Assembly (NCBI RefSeq): GCF_900109355.1
Contig: NZ_FOBF01000002.1
Coordinates: 496,001 to 560,000 of the forward strand
Source: Nonomuraea pusilla
GTDB lineage: Bacteria; Actinomycetota; Actinomycetes; Streptosporangiales; Streptosporangiaceae
DNA: 64,000 nucleotides
Reading direction: 5' to 3'
Each line of letters starts with the position of its first letter. Within the stretch, counting starts at the first letter, position 1. Positions 1 to 8,773 of the stretch are shown one piece after another. A program made the position numbers and the translations under genes. Under the pieces are notes generated by a model. The model searched no databases, had not been told where the DNA came from, and was given only the letters and a program-made list of their open reading frames with translations.

Positions 1-198
1 TCAGCAGGGTCGTCGTCCAGAACGTGGCCGAAGGCATCGTGCACGGCCTCGCGGGACCCGCCCAGCGGCGGCCTTGATCAAGCGGCCGGTGTTCGCCGGG
101 GGCGGGACGTGCGCGCAGGCCCGCCCCGGGCTCCCGTGGTCGCCCCCCGTGCGCGTGCCGGGGCATGACGAGCATCCGAACGAAAAGTTCCGTCGTCC

Positions 199-416
199 AT
201 GCCGGTTGAGTCCTTGAGTGACGGTGAGGCGGCCGTTTCCTGGGTGCTCCGTCGCGGGCGGAGCTGGAGCGGTTCTTCTACCTGGACGACGCGGACCGGG
301 CGCTGATCGCCGAACGGCGTGGGACACACGCGCGCCTCGGCTTCGCCCTCCAGTTGACGACAGCCCGCTACGTCGGGCGCCTTCCGACCGACCCGCTGGA
401 CGTGCCCGACGAGGTG
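199..416 (+). pseudogene. Tn3-family transposase, N-terminal fragment
   Basis: The ATG at 199 opens MPVESLSDGEAA, a typical start of the DUF4158 domain of Tn3 transposases. After a frameshift near 240-258 the family signature resumes in another frame as RAELERFFYLDD, ALIAERRG, LGFALQLTTARY and DPLDVPDEV, then homology stops near 416. Only about 70 of roughly 1000 residues remain, with no DDE catalytic domain, so this is a dead remnant. A Tn3 C-terminal piece lies at 60397-61034; whether the two share an origin cannot be told. The call rests on remembered family motifs. Confidence 0.7.
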
Positions 417-531
417 CAAGGGCAAGGCCGAGGGCTACCCGACCTCGGCCCCGCCGGTGTTCTGATCTATCTCGCGCTGCCCCGTTCGGGGTTGATGAGG
501 ATGGTGTGGAGGACTGGCCTGTGGTCGGGGG

Positions 532-1206
532 TCAGCTGGTTTCGCCGGTTTCGAGCAGGATCTCCAGCAGGTCTTGCGGAGCGTCGCGCATGAGGTTGTG
601 CCCGCTGTCGAGTGCGTAGGTGGTCCATGCGGACTCCTGACGTAGCCGCTGGTAGGTGGCAGTGAACGGTGATGGGGTCGGCCATCCTGCCGCATACACG
701 TAGACGTCGCGGCGGCTCTGAGCAGAGCTGCCGGTGACACGCAGCGGCTGGAGGAGGGAGGCGAGGGGGTGAGGGGTGGCTCGCGGGTCGAAGAAGGGCA
801 TCGGACGGACCGCGTTGCCGGTCTCGGTGACCTCCAGATACCACTGCCGTTCGTTGTCGGAGACCAGGCTCCACATGGATTCGCCGTCGGCTGGAACGAC
901 GGCATCCAGATAGACCAGCGATCTGACGCGCTCGGGCACACGGTCGGCGACTCCGGTGATCACCATTCCGCCGTAGCTGTGGCCGACCAGGACCGCATCC
1001 TGGAGTCGCTCGGCCGCCAGCACACCGGTCACGTCCTGGATGTGGGTGTCCAGGTTCACGCCGCCATGCAGGAGATGGCTGCGCTCGGACAGCCCGGTCA
1101 AGGTCAGGGGATAGGCGCGGTGCCCGTGGGAGCGCAACTGTTCGGTGAGCTCCTGGAAGCACCAGCCGCCATGGCACATGCCGGGAATCAGCACGAAGGT
1201 GGTCAC
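532..1206 (-). CDS. alpha/beta hydrolase, esterase/hydroxynitrile-lyase-like
   Basis: This 224-residue cytoplasmic enzyme opens with TTFVLIPGMCHGGWCF, the first strand and oxyanion region of the small alpha/beta hydrolases that include plant methyl-salicylate esterases, hydroxynitrile lyases and bacterial EstC-type esterases. The nucleophile is Ser77 in GHSYGG, and a C-terminal DSGHNLM supplies the catalytic His (about H203). Length matches the family (220-260). The gene ends a two-gene minus-strand unit behind the MFS exporter at 1256-2434 (49 bp gap), divergent from TetR at 2601, which suggests co-control as a resistance or small-molecule-ester module. The substrate cannot be deduced. Confidence 0.8.
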   Translation of the reverse strand: MTTFVLIPGMCHGGWCFQELTEQLRSHGHRAYPLTLTGLSERSHLLHGGVNLDTHIQDVTGVLAAERLQDAVLVGHSYGGMVITGVADRVPERVRSLVYLDAVVPADGESMWSLVSDNERQWYLEVTETGNAVRPMPFFDPRATPHPLASLLQPLRVTGSSAQSRRDVYVYAAGWPTPSPFTATYQRLRQESAWTTYALDSGHNLMRDAPQDLLEILLETGETS

Positions 1207-1255
1207 TGTCGTTCTCCTTGTCCGATGGCCGGCGAAGGCCGGCGTGCGGGTGATC

Positions 1256-2434
1256 TCAGGGTGCCGGTTCGGTCGTTGCGACGGCGGCCGTGGCGGGCGG
1301 CGCGGGCGGTCGATGGTGGCCTGCGGCGGCGGCGATCGCCGCCGCGGCGGCGCACAGGATCGCCGTCCAGGCCAGCGTGGCGTCGGTCGAGGTGTGATCG
1401 GCCAGGATGCCGGCGAGCCATGGACCGGCGGTCTGGCCCACCGCGAACACGGTGGTGAAGGCCGCGAGCGTGGCCGTCCAGCCGGCGGGCGGGGTTCCGG
1501 CCTTGACCAGCGCGGTGACGGCGGCGGGCACGCTCATGAACGTCGCGCCATAGACGATCGCGGACGCCAGGACGACGGGCAGGGCCGGGGATGTCAGGGC
1601 CAGTGCGGCTCCGCCGGCGAGCAGGACCAGCAGTGCGGCGAGCGCGCTGCCGCCGCGCCAGCGAGTGATGGGACGGCTCCACAGCGCCGGTGCCACCACG
1701 ACCGCCGCCCCCAGGGCCGTCCAGATGAGCGCCACCTGCGCGAGTGGGGCATGGCGCTCGGCGAGGTAGGCGGACAGGAACGTGATGTACGTGATGTATC
1801 CGGTTGCGAACAGCAGGTAGGCCAGGAGCACGCGGCGCAGAGGGCGCAGTCGCGCTCCTCGGGTGGTGGCGGCCGGTTCCTCCATGCCCTGGCTTGCGGC
1901 CGTCCAGCTCACCAGGGTGGCCAGGCCGGCGGCAAGCCCCATGCCGACCCAGGCGACGCGCCAGTGAGCACCCAGTGCCGGGATGGTCGCGCCGCTGAGG
2001 ATGATGCCCAGCCCGGTGCCGGCGAAGTAGACCATGATGGGGGTGCCGGAGGAGGCGCGAGTGGCGATCCGCGATGCGATCACACCGCCGGTGACGAAGA
2101 CCACCGCCCCCGTCACGCCTGCCGCGGCCCTGACGGCCAGCAGCGCCGGATAGTGGCCGCTGACCGCGGTGCCCGCCAGCGCCACCGCGGTCAGCACCAT
2201 GCTCCAGCGGAAAGCGGCCGCGCTACCCACCCGCCGGACCAGGCCGGCGGTCACCAGCGCGCCGAACAGGTAGCCGAGCCCGTTGGCGGCGCTCATCACC
2301 CCGGCCTGGGTCAGGCTCCAGCGCAGATCATCGCGCATGGCCGGCAGGAGCAAGCCATAGGCGAAGCGGGCCAGGCCGAGAGCCGAGGCGGTACCCGCGG
2401 CCAGTCGCACCGCCTGCCACACCGGTGGCCTCAC
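1256..2434 (-). CDS. MFS transporter, YbfB/YjiJ-like
   Basis: The 392-residue protein is almost entirely hydrophobic, with about 12 membrane segments. Its start (ASALGLARFAYGLLLPAMRDDL) resembles the YbfB/YjiJ (MFS_4) group of the major facilitator superfamily, and NGLGYLFGAL and RSITRW-like loops fit MFS topology. It should act in the cytoplasmic membrane, probably as an exporter, but no substrate is known for this group. It lies directly upstream of the hydrolase at 532-1206 and divergent from TetR at 2601 across a region holding two repeated operator-like sites, so TetR control of export is the natural reading. Confidence 0.82.
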   Translation of the reverse strand: MRPPVWQAVRLAAGTASALGLARFAYGLLLPAMRDDLRWSLTQAGVMSAANGLGYLFGALVTAGLVRRVGSAAAFRWSMVLTAVALAGTAVSGHYPALLAVRAAAGVTGAVVFVTGGVIASRIATRASSGTPIMVYFAGTGLGIILSGATIPALGAHWRVAWVGMGLAAGLATLVSWTAASQGMEEPAATTRGARLRPLRRVLLAYLLFATGYITYITFLSAYLAERHAPLAQVALIWTALGAAVVVAPALWSRPITRWRGGSALAALLVLLAGGAALALTSPALPVVLASAIVYGATFMSVPAAVTALVKAGTPPAGWTATLAAFTTVFAVGQTAGPWLAGILADHTSTDATLAWTAILCAAAAAIAAAAGHHRPPAPPATAAVATTEPAP

Positions 2435-2536
2435 TACCCGGCCGCCAGGGCACGGTGCTCGGCGATTCCGCGCAGAGCGGCCCCACTACGACGATCGCCC
2501 CGACGAACAGTGATCACGTTGACGGCGCTCCATGAG

Positions 2537-2595
2537 ATCGAACCGATCGGTACGATCTGCGACCCTAACAGTGAATCGAACCGAGCGGTACCATC
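2537..2595. promoter_or_regulatory. Paired TetR operator-like repeats
   Basis: Two near-identical 21-bp direct repeats occupy 2537-2557 and 2575-2595 (two differences). Each contains the palindrome-like core AACCGATCGGT / AACCGAGCGGT. They sit between the divergent MFS gene and tetR and end just before the GTG at 2601. TACCAT at 2589-2594 lies 6 bases before that GTG and could be the -10 of a leaderless transcript. Likely the autoregulatory operator of the adjacent TetR. Confidence 0.6.
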
Positions 2596-2600
2596 CGTGT

Positions 2601-3200
2601 GTGCCAGTGACCAAGGGAACGACGATCGACCCGGAGCGCACCCGTGCCGCCATCCTTCAGGCGGCCACCCCGCTGCTGTACCAGCGCGGACTCGACGGCA
2701 TCGGTGTCGCCGAGCTGTGCGCGCGCATCGGGGTGTCCAAGGAAACGCTCTACCGGCACTTCGGCACCAAGGACGGCCTCGTCGCGGCCATGCTGGAGGT
2801 GCGCAGCCAGCGGGTGTCCGACTGGCTCGCCGCGGCCGTCGCGGCGGCCGGAGAAGACCCGGCCGACCAGCTGGCCGCGATCTTTGACGCCTTGCGGCAA
2901 TGGCATGAGGAACCGACTTTCCGCGGCTGCGCCGTGGTGAACGCGGCCGCCCAACACCACGACCAAACCGTGCGCGCCATCACCGCACGGCACCTGGACC
3001 GCTACCTCGGCCTTCTCACCGACATCGCCGAACGCGCCGGAGCCGCGGCCCCCGCCGCCCTCGCCCGCCAACTGCTCATCCTGGTCGAGGGCGCCACCGT
3101 CGTCGCCGCGCACCACCGTACGACCGGAACCGCCGACCAGGCCCGCGAGGCTGCCCTCATCCTGCTGGCGACGGCCACCGCCACCCCGCCCGGCTCCTGA
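2601..3200 (+). CDS. TetR family repressor
   Basis: About 199 residues from GTG 2601 (VPVTKGTTIDPERTR). An upstream in-frame ATG at 2532 exists but would translate straight through the two operator repeats, so the later start is preferred. The N-terminal HTH reads GVAELCARIGVSKETLYRHFGTKDGLV (about residues 33-60), typical of TetR; the C-terminal ligand domain (CAVVNAAAQ) resembles the TetR_C_11-type group. Divergent from the MFS exporter/hydrolase pair, which it probably represses together with itself. The ligand is unknown. Confidence 0.85.
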   Translation: MPVTKGTTIDPERTRAAILQAATPLLYQRGLDGIGVAELCARIGVSKETLYRHFGTKDGLVAAMLEVRSQRVSDWLAAAVAAAGEDPADQLAAIFDALRQWHEEPTFRGCAVVNAAAQHHDQTVRAITARHLDRYLGLLTDIAERAGAAAPAALARQLLILVEGATVVAAHHRTTGTADQAREAALILLATATATPPGS

Positions 3201-3426
3201 CGCCGCACAGCCGCACCGCTGCTGGTCGGGGGACTTCGTCAACGGCCCGATGGCTGCCTGGATACACCAGAACTGCGGTTGGACGGTGCTACAGGGGGCC
3301 GAACTGGCCGATTGCGCCCCCACGGGCGGATCCAATCAAGCCGCCGTCCCCCACCAAGGCTGTCCACCTGGCGACAGGGAGCGAAGGCCTGCCCCTCCGC
3401 AGGGGCCGACGGGAGCGCCGGAGCGC

Positions 3427-3972
3427 TCAGGGCTGCCGGATCACCGTGACGTCGAACTCCAGCAGCACCTTCGGGCCGACCATGACCCTGGTCGCGGCGT
3501 TCCAGTTCACGCCCCAGTCGTTGCGGTCGATCGTGACGCCGCCCTGGAAGCGGACCCGGAGGGCGCCCCGCTGGTCGTCCTCGACGCCGGTCAGCTCGAA
3601 GTTCACGGTCACCGGCTTGGTCACGCCCCGGATGGCCAGGTCGCCGGTGACCTCGAAGGCGGCGCCTCCGGTCTGCTCCACCCCGGTCGAGGTGAAGGTG
3701 AGGGCCGGGTGGTCGTCCACCCTCAGGAACGCCCCGCACAGGTGGTCGTCACGCCGTCGATCGCCGGTCCGGATGCTCCTGGCCTGAACGGCGAGCCGGA
3801 CCCGCGACTTCGACGGATCACCGCCGTCCAGGTACGCACCGCCCTCGAACTCGCCGAACCGCCCGCGCACCCTGGTGGCCATCGTGTGCCGGGCGACGAA
3901 GCCGATCGTCGTACGGGCGGGGTCGAGGACGTACTCGCCGGTCAGCCCGCCGAGCTGGGTCGTGGTGGACAT
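3427..3972 (-). CDS. YceI-family polyisoprenoid-binding-like protein
   Basis: At 181 residues it matches the YceI lipocalin-like fold: GEYVLDPARTTIGFVARHTMATRVRGRF near the start, a central FTSTGVE strand, then VTGDLAIRGVTKPVTVNFELTG, the hallmark of the family, and a C-terminal NWNAATRVMVGPKVLLEFDV. No signal peptide is visible, so it is probably cytoplasmic, as usual for the actinobacterial branch. YceI proteins bind long-chain isoprenoids; the physiological role in actinomycetes is unclear. Monocistronic; the 226 bp on its 3' side (3201-3426) holds nothing I recognise. Confidence 0.87.
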   Translation of the reverse strand: MSTTTQLGGLTGEYVLDPARTTIGFVARHTMATRVRGRFGEFEGGAYLDGGDPSKSRVRLAVQARSIRTGDRRRDDHLCGAFLRVDDHPALTFTSTGVEQTGGAAFEVTGDLAIRGVTKPVTVNFELTGVEDDQRGALRVRFQGGVTIDRNDWGVNWNAATRVMVGPKVLLEFDVTVIRQP

Positions 3973-4232
3973 GCTTGGGCAACTCCTGCAGAGGTGGTCG
4001 GAACGTCGGCCCAGGCCGGTCGCGCGTCCTGGGCTGGAGCGTCCCGGCGAGCCGATGTGCGGTCTTCAGCAGTACGACGACGCGGCAGCCCGGAATGTGA
4101 GGTGGGACGAGGCGGCATTGAACGGGCACTCCGACCGAGGCTCATTCGCTTCACCCAACTGCTTGCAATCGGCAACCGGCCGGTACTAGCGTCTCGGCAA
4201 GTGGTTGCAGATCACAAGCGGAAGGGGCCGCC

Positions 4233-5033
4233 GTGCTGAGGCAGGTCGCGGAGGGCGTGCTGATCCACGAGAGCGAGTTCTGCCGAAGCAACGCCGTCGT
4301 CGTGCAAGGCCGCGACGGCGTGCTGCTCATCGACCCCGGGGTGCAGGGCCACGAGATGGCCTGCCTCGCGAACGACCTTCGCGCATGGGGCCGGCCCGTC
4401 GTGGCGGGTTTCTCGACGCATCCGCACTGGGACCACCTGCTCTGGCACGCCGGGCTCGGCGCGGCGCCTCGTTACGGCACGGCCCGCTGCGCGGCCGTTG
4501 TCCGAGATCGGCTGCCGGACGCGGGTGCGAAGGCCCGCGTCGCCGCCCGGCTGATACCGCCGGACATCGCCGAGCAGGTGCCGCTGGACCTGCTCGGCCT
4601 CATCACCGGCCTGCCCGCCGGCACCGCGCGGATCCCTTGGGACGGCCCTCACGTCCGGATCATCGAGCATCAGGCGCACGCCGCCGGCCACGCGGCGCTG
4701 CTGATCGAGGAGCGCGGCGTCCTCGTCGCCGGCGACATGCTGTCCGACGTCCTGATCCCGATGCTCGACGTGAACGGCGCCGCGGACCCGATCGAGGACT
4801 ACCTGACCGCGCTGCGGCTGCTCGAAGGCGCGGCGGACGACGTCGATGTCCTCGTCCCCGGCCACGGGTCCGTCGGCCGAGCCGATCAGGTGCACGCCCG
4901 CATCGAGCAGGATCGCGCGTACGTGCACGCCCTGCGTGACGCCCAGGATCCCGGCGACCCGCGGATCGGCCCGTCGGCCACGTACGACTGGGTGCGCGGC
5001 GTGCACGAGCGGCAGTTCCAGCAGCTCAGTTGA
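4233..5033 (+). CDS. Metallo-beta-lactamase-fold hydrolase
   Basis: The 266-residue enzyme starts at GTG 4233. The zinc signature HPHWDH (H63, H65, D67, H68) is intact; a second His (QAHAAGHAALL), the bridging Asp in VLVAGDMLSD and a terminal His in VLVPGHGSVG complete the binuclear site. It belongs to the broad MBL fold; glyoxalase II, lactonase and arylsulfatase-like activities all use this site, so the substrate is open. It stands alone, convergent with the PPOX gene at 5062. Confidence 0.85.
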   Translation: MLRQVAEGVLIHESEFCRSNAVVVQGRDGVLLIDPGVQGHEMACLANDLRAWGRPVVAGFSTHPHWDHLLWHAGLGAAPRYGTARCAAVVRDRLPDAGAKARVAARLIPPDIAEQVPLDLLGLITGLPAGTARIPWDGPHVRIIEHQAHAAGHAALLIEERGVLVAGDMLSDVLIPMLDVNGAADPIEDYLTALRLLEGAADDVDVLVPGHGSVGRADQVHARIEQDRAYVHALRDAQDPGDPRIGPSATYDWVRGVHERQFQQLS

Positions 5034-5061
5034 GGAAGCCGCGGGACGGCCGCCCGGCCGT

Positions 5062-5589
5062 TCAGGACGGGGACGCCGCCGTCAGCTTCGCGATGTCCGG
5101 GGCGTAGACGGTCATCCAGTGCGGATGCAGCCGGTAGTAGACCACGTCGTCGTCCCAGTCGAAGGCGTCGTCGCCGTAGAAGCCCTTGAAGTACGCGAGC
5201 AGTTCGGGCCAGTCCGGGGCCGGCTCGCCGTCCCGCGGGTTGAGGATCTCCACGGTGCCGTGCGTGAACACGCCCAGGTCCTCGCCACGCATGTGCGCGA
5301 CGCTGACGGCGGGGCGGGCGGCGAGGTGGCGGGCCTTGGCGGCGTTGCGCGCGGTGCCGAAGTACCACTTCCCGTGCAGGAAGTGCCCGTCCGCACCGCT
5401 GATCCGCGGCTCGCCCTTCGCCGTCACGGTGGACAGGGCGAGGGTGCACATGCCGGTCAGGATCTGGACGAGTTCCTCCGCGGTGGTGGTGCGTCCGGTG
5501 ACGATCGAGCGGAGGTGTGAGGTGGAGCGAGAGAGGGAGGCCTCCAGGAGGGCCTGAAGCTCTTTGATCTCTTCTGGCGTTTCGCGCAT
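5062..5589 (-). CDS. Pyridoxamine 5'-phosphate oxidase-like flavoprotein
   Basis: This 175-residue protein has the split-barrel FMN-binding fold: MCTLALSTVTAKGEPRISGADGHFLHGKWYFGTARNAAKARHLAARPAVSVAHM, in which TVTAKGEPR and the FGT/AAKARHL segments are typical FMN/F420-contacting strands. It ends with DVVYYRLHPHWMTVYAPD. Such proteins reduce or bind flavin-type cofactors; the reaction is unknown here. A palindrome matching the one in front of the neighbouring WYL regulator lies 80 bp upstream (5669-5687), so it is probably a regulon member of that regulator. Confidence 0.82.
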   Translation of the reverse strand: MRETPEEIKELQALLEASLSRSTSHLRSIVTGRTTTAEELVQILTGMCTLALSTVTAKGEPRISGADGHFLHGKWYFGTARNAAKARHLAARPAVSVAHMRGEDLGVFTHGTVEILNPRDGEPAPDWPELLAYFKGFYGDDAFDWDDDVVYYRLHPHWMTVYAPDIAKLTAASPS

Positions 5590-5668
5590 CGGTGTCCTTG
5601 TCTATCCGTAGACCCGGTCCACGTCCGCCATGGACGCGCCGACCGGTGAGACCATACTCGGCACAAAA

Positions 5669-5687
5669 CCCGACACCCTCTGTCGTG
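5669..5687. promoter_or_regulatory. Operator matching the WYL-regulator palindrome
   Basis: CCCGACA-CCCTC-TGTCGTG, an inverted repeat differing by one base from the perfect site at 6689-6707. It sits between the PPOX gene start and the 3' end of the regulator gene, in promoter position for the PPOX gene. Confidence 0.6.
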
Positions 5688-5693
5688 TTTCGG

Positions 5694-6668
5694 TCAGGAT
5701 GACTTTCCGTAGCGGGTGGCGAGGGCGGTGGCGCGTTCGCGCAGGGAGTCGCGCAACCACTGCGGGGCCACGGCTTCCGCGTCGGTGCCGAGCTGCCACA
5801 GCGCCCATTCGGCGTGTCTCGGATCTTGGAAGGTCACCTCCAGCCGCAGCCGGCCGTCCGGTTCGGTTTCCTCGGCGTGGACGGCCAGCGCGGTGCCCAG
5901 GAGGTCCTCCCGCCGCGCCGGGTCCACCCGTGCCAGCACGGTGACCTGGTCGCCGCCGGTACGGAACCGGGTGCTGCGTTCCTGCCAGGCCCGGTGCAGA
6001 TCGACCCGGTCCGGTCGCCGCGCGGGTTCGGCGAGTTCCTCGGCGGCGAGGACCCGGGACAGCCGGTAGGTACGGTCCGCGCCGGACCTCGTGGCCAGCA
6101 GGTAGCCCTGGTCGCGTACGGTGACCAGGCCGATCGGGTCGACCGTGCGCCACCTCGGGGTCTGGCCCGCGGCCGCGTAGTGGATCCGCAGCCTGTGCCC
6201 GGCGAACACCGCGCGCAGGACCTCGGCCGACACGGCGTCAGGCACCTCCTCGGCGACGAGCCGGCGGGAGAGGAGGTCGGTCTCCGGATCGATGAGCAAC
6301 CGCTCGGCCGCGCCGGCCGCGGTGTCGCGGTAGCTTTCCGGCAGGGCGTCGACCACTTTGAGCATCGCCGAGGCGAGCGCCGAGCCGAGGCCGAACGCCT
6401 GCGCGCCACGCCGCGATCCGGCCACCAGCAGGGCGAGGGCCTCGTCGGGGTTCAGCCCGGTGAGCTCGGTCCTGAAACCGGGCAGCAACGCGAAACCGCC
6501 GTGCCGGCCGCGTTCGGCGTAGACGGGGACGCCGGCCGCGGACAGCGCCTCGATGTCGCGCAGCACGGTGCGGGTGGACACTTCCAGCTCGCGGGCCAGC
6601 GTCGCCGCGGACAGCCGGCCGTGCCGCCGCAGCAGCAGCACCAGCGAGACCAACCGGTCGGCACGCAC
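5694..6668 (-). CDS. HTH/WYL-domain transcriptional regulator (YafY-like)
   Basis: A 324-residue protein with an N-terminal winged HTH (RADRLVSLVLLLRRHGRLSAATLARELEVSTRTVLRDIEALSAAGVPVYAERGRHGGFAL), a helical linker, and a WYL domain (HYAAAGQTPRWRTVDPIGLVTVRDQGYLLATRSGADRTYRLSRV; the WYL triad is degenerate as GYL) plus WCX C-terminal extension. WYL regulators respond to small ligands or nucleotides. A perfect inverted repeat (6689-6707) lies just upstream in the divergent region with the RidA gene and recurs before the PPOX gene, suggesting autoregulation and a local regulon of three genes. Confidence 0.88.
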   Translation of the reverse strand: MRADRLVSLVLLLRRHGRLSAATLARELEVSTRTVLRDIEALSAAGVPVYAERGRHGGFALLPGFRTELTGLNPDEALALLVAGSRRGAQAFGLGSALASAMLKVVDALPESYRDTAAGAAERLLIDPETDLLSRRLVAEEVPDAVSAEVLRAVFAGHRLRIHYAAAGQTPRWRTVDPIGLVTVRDQGYLLATRSGADRTYRLSRVLAAEELAEPARRPDRVDLHRAWQERSTRFRTGGDQVTVLARVDPARREDLLGTALAVHAEETEPDGRLRLEVTFQDPRHAEWALWQLGTDAEAVAPQWLRDSLRERATALATRYGKSS

Positions 6669-6688
6669 CCGAGAACCCTACTGAAATA

Positions 6689-6707
6689 CACGACACAGGA
6701 TGTCGTG
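6689..6707. promoter_or_regulatory. Perfect inverted-repeat operator
   Basis: CACGACA-CAGGA-TGTCGTG: 7-bp perfect arms with a 5-base spacer in the divergent promoter region between the WYL regulator and the RidA gene. The same pattern occurs at 5669-5687. Confidence 0.65.
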
Positions 6708-6805
6708 ATTTGTTTGGGAGGCTCATCGACGCGATCAGGAAGACGGCGGCTTCCGAGCCGATCGACGTAGGTCAGGTCGACGAACCGAACGGAGCGAATG
6801 TGGCA

Positions 6806-7201
6806 ATGGAACGAACGGCGGTCAACCCGTGGGCGTGGTCGGTGGAGCTGGGGTACAACCAGGGCGAGCTGGTCACCGGGCACACCCGGACCCTGTACGT
6901 CTCCGGGCAGGCCGCGATGAGCGGCGACGGCACGCCCCGGCATGCCGGTGACATGGCGGCGCAGCTGGCGCTGAGCCTCGACAACCTGGAGGCCGTGCTC
7001 GGCGAGGCCGGCATGTCCCTCGCGAACCTGGTCCGGCTCAACGTCTGCACCACCGACGTCGATCTGCTCTTCCAGCACTACGGCGTGCTGGCGGGGCGGT
7101 TGGGCGCCGCCGGGGTGGCGCCGTCCACCACGATGCTCGGGGTGGCACGGCTGGCGGTCCCCGGCCTGATGGTCGAGCTTGAGGGCACCGCCGTCGCGTG
7201 A
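6806..7201 (+). CDS. RidA/YjgF family enamine/imine deaminase-like protein
   Basis: From ATG 6806 (GGAG at 6791 as ribosome site; an earlier in-frame ATG at 6710 lies against the operator) the protein has 131 residues, the usual RidA length. TLYVSGQAAMSGDGTPRHAGDMAAQLALSLDNLEAVLGEAGMSLANLVRLNVCTTDVD is typical RidA. The classical C-terminal CR(I/V)E-like motif with the substrate-binding Arg reads GLMVELEGTAVA instead, so it belongs to a divergent subgroup whose deaminase activity is uncertain. Divergent from, and probably controlled by, the WYL regulator. Confidence 0.85.
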   Translation: MERTAVNPWAWSVELGYNQGELVTGHTRTLYVSGQAAMSGDGTPRHAGDMAAQLALSLDNLEAVLGEAGMSLANLVRLNVCTTDVDLLFQHYGVLAGRLGAAGVAPSTTMLGVARLAVPGLMVELEGTAVA

Positions 7202-7208
7202 CACGGGC

Positions 7209-7242
7209 TCGCCGCCTCCGGCAGGGCCGCCGGAGGCGGCGA
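7209..7242. terminator. Bidirectional hairpin terminator
   Basis: A perfect 14-bp stem (7209-7222 with 7229-7242) and 6-base loop between the convergent ends of the RidA gene and the permease gene. No U-tract, as is common in high-GC actinomycetes. Confidence 0.65.
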
Positions 7243-7244
7243 CG

Positions 7245-8648
7245 TCAGACGCCCTCTCGCGCGACGGCGTCGGGGGCCGCCCCCCTGCGGCGTGACCTGA
7301 TCTCGTACGCGAGGAGCGTGCCGCCCACGGCGGCGGCGACCGCGCCGACGACGGGGAGCGCCCCGGGGGACGAGGCGACGGCGGCGAAAGCCAGGACCAG
7401 CAGCACCACCACGACCCGGCTCAGCCAGGGGAAGCCCCACATCCGCAGCCGGAGCAGCTCGGGCGACTCGGCCTCCATGCGGCGGCGCAGCCGCAGCTGG
7501 CTGAGCGCCACGAAGACGTAGAGCACCAGCACCAGCAGCCCGGCGGTGTTCATCAGCAGGTCGAAGGCGTCGTCGCCGACCGCGAACGCGGCGACCATCA
7601 GGACCAGCGCCAGCGCGGCGCCGCCGAGCAGCGCCGGCGCGGGCACTCCGGACGCGCGGACCCGGGCCGCCGCGGGCGGGGCGTCGCCGCGCGCGGCCAT
7701 CGCGCAGAGGACGCGCGAGGCCGCGTACAGCGCGGCGTTCATCACCGACACGACCGCGACCAGGATGACCCAGGTCATCAGGGTCGCCGCGCCGGGGACG
7801 CCGAGCTCGGCGATGGCGGTGGCGAACGGGCTGTCGGTGCCGTTGGCGGGGACGCGGTCCCACGGCACGACCGCCAGGATGACCAGCACCGAGCCGACGT
7901 AGAAGATCAGGACTCGCCAGACCACCCGCAGGGTGGCCCGCGCGACCTCCTTGGCGGGCTCGGCCGACTCCGCGGCCGCGATGGTGACGATCTCCGCGCC
8001 GAAGTAGGAGAACAGCACGGTGACGAGGGCGGCGAGGACCGCCCCCCAGCCCTTGGGGGCGAACCCGCCATGGTCGGTCAGCAGGGCGAGACCGGCGCCG
8101 GCGCCGTCGGACGGCCACAGGCCCAGGACGTACAGCGTCCCGGCCCCGAGGAACGCCACGATCACCACGATCTTGGCCGAGGCCAGCCAGAACTCGGTCT
8201 CGCCGAACAGCCGCACCGAGACCAGGTTGGCCGCGGTGAGCGCCGCCAGCAGCACGACGGCCGTCGGCAGCACCGGGACGCCGCCGGACAGGGAGTGCAG
8301 CAGCTTGGCCCCCGCCACGCCCTCGAACGCGACCGCGACGATCGCGAACAGCCAGTAGCACCACCCCACCAGGAATCCGGCGCGCGGGCCGAGGGCGGTG
8401 TGGGCGTAGTCGGCGAACGAGCCCGCCGAGGGCCGGGCGGCGGCCATCTCGCCGAGCATCCGCATCACCAGGACGACGATCAGGCCGCCCAGGGCGTAGG
8501 CGACCAGCGCCGCCGGGCCGGTGTCGGCGATCACCTTGCCGCTGCTGACGAACAGGCCGGCGCTGATGACGCCGCCGAGCCCGATCATGGTCATGTGCCG
8601 TCGTTTGAGTCCGCGGTGGAGCGATCCCCCGCTGTCGTGCCCGGTCAT
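7245..8648 (-). CDS. APC-family amino acid permease
   Basis: The 467-residue protein starts MTGHDSGGSLHRGLKRRHMTMIGLGGVISAGLFVSSGKVI, the classic first helix of amino acid/polyamine permeases (AAT group, GABA/proline permease-like), followed by about 12 membrane helices; FGAEIVTIAAAESAEPAKEVARA is the conserved helix 6-8 region. It imports an amino acid or amine by proton symport. It is the last gene of a tetR-ligase-enoyl-CoA hydratase-permease operon, 125 bp after the hydratase with a hairpin between, so it may also be expressed separately. Confidence 0.85.
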   Translation of the reverse strand: MTGHDSGGSLHRGLKRRHMTMIGLGGVISAGLFVSSGKVIADTGPAALVAYALGGLIVVLVMRMLGEMAAARPSAGSFADYAHTALGPRAGFLVGWCYWLFAIVAVAFEGVAGAKLLHSLSGGVPVLPTAVVLLAALTAANLVSVRLFGETEFWLASAKIVVIVAFLGAGTLYVLGLWPSDGAGAGLALLTDHGGFAPKGWGAVLAALVTVLFSYFGAEIVTIAAAESAEPAKEVARATLRVVWRVLIFYVGSVLVILAVVPWDRVPANGTDSPFATAIAELGVPGAATLMTWVILVAVVSVMNAALYAASRVLCAMAARGDAPPAAARVRASGVPAPALLGGAALALVLMVAAFAVGDDAFDLLMNTAGLLVLVLYVFVALSQLRLRRRMEAESPELLRLRMWGFPWLSRVVVVLLVLAFAAVASSPGALPVVGAVAAAVGGTLLAYEIRSRRRGAAPDAVAREGV

Positions 8649-8689
8649 GGCGTTCGGCTCCCTGCTGTTCTGGGATAGGGGAGGTCGGG

Positions 8690-8713
8690 CCCCGGCCCAT
8701 GGGCGGGCCGGGG
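8690..8713. terminator. Intercistronic hairpin
   Basis: Perfect 9-bp GC stem (8690-8698 with 8705-8713) and 6-base loop between the enoyl-CoA hydratase and permease genes. It could attenuate or stabilise the downstream transcript. Confidence 0.45.
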
Positions 8714-8773
8714 TCTCGTTGATAGCGGGGCGAAACGGGCGGCGGGCGCGGTCGGCGCCCCGCCGCGGGGCGG

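Noticed and set aside
1..76. Short frame ending NVAEGIVHGLAGPAQRRP at the left edge
   Set aside because: Too short to identify; could be the end of a gene outside the window, but no motif supports it.
1145..2887. 580-codon plus-strand open frame
   Set aside because: Antisense to the MFS transporter, low-complexity Arg/Gly composition, no domain; a GC-frame shadow.
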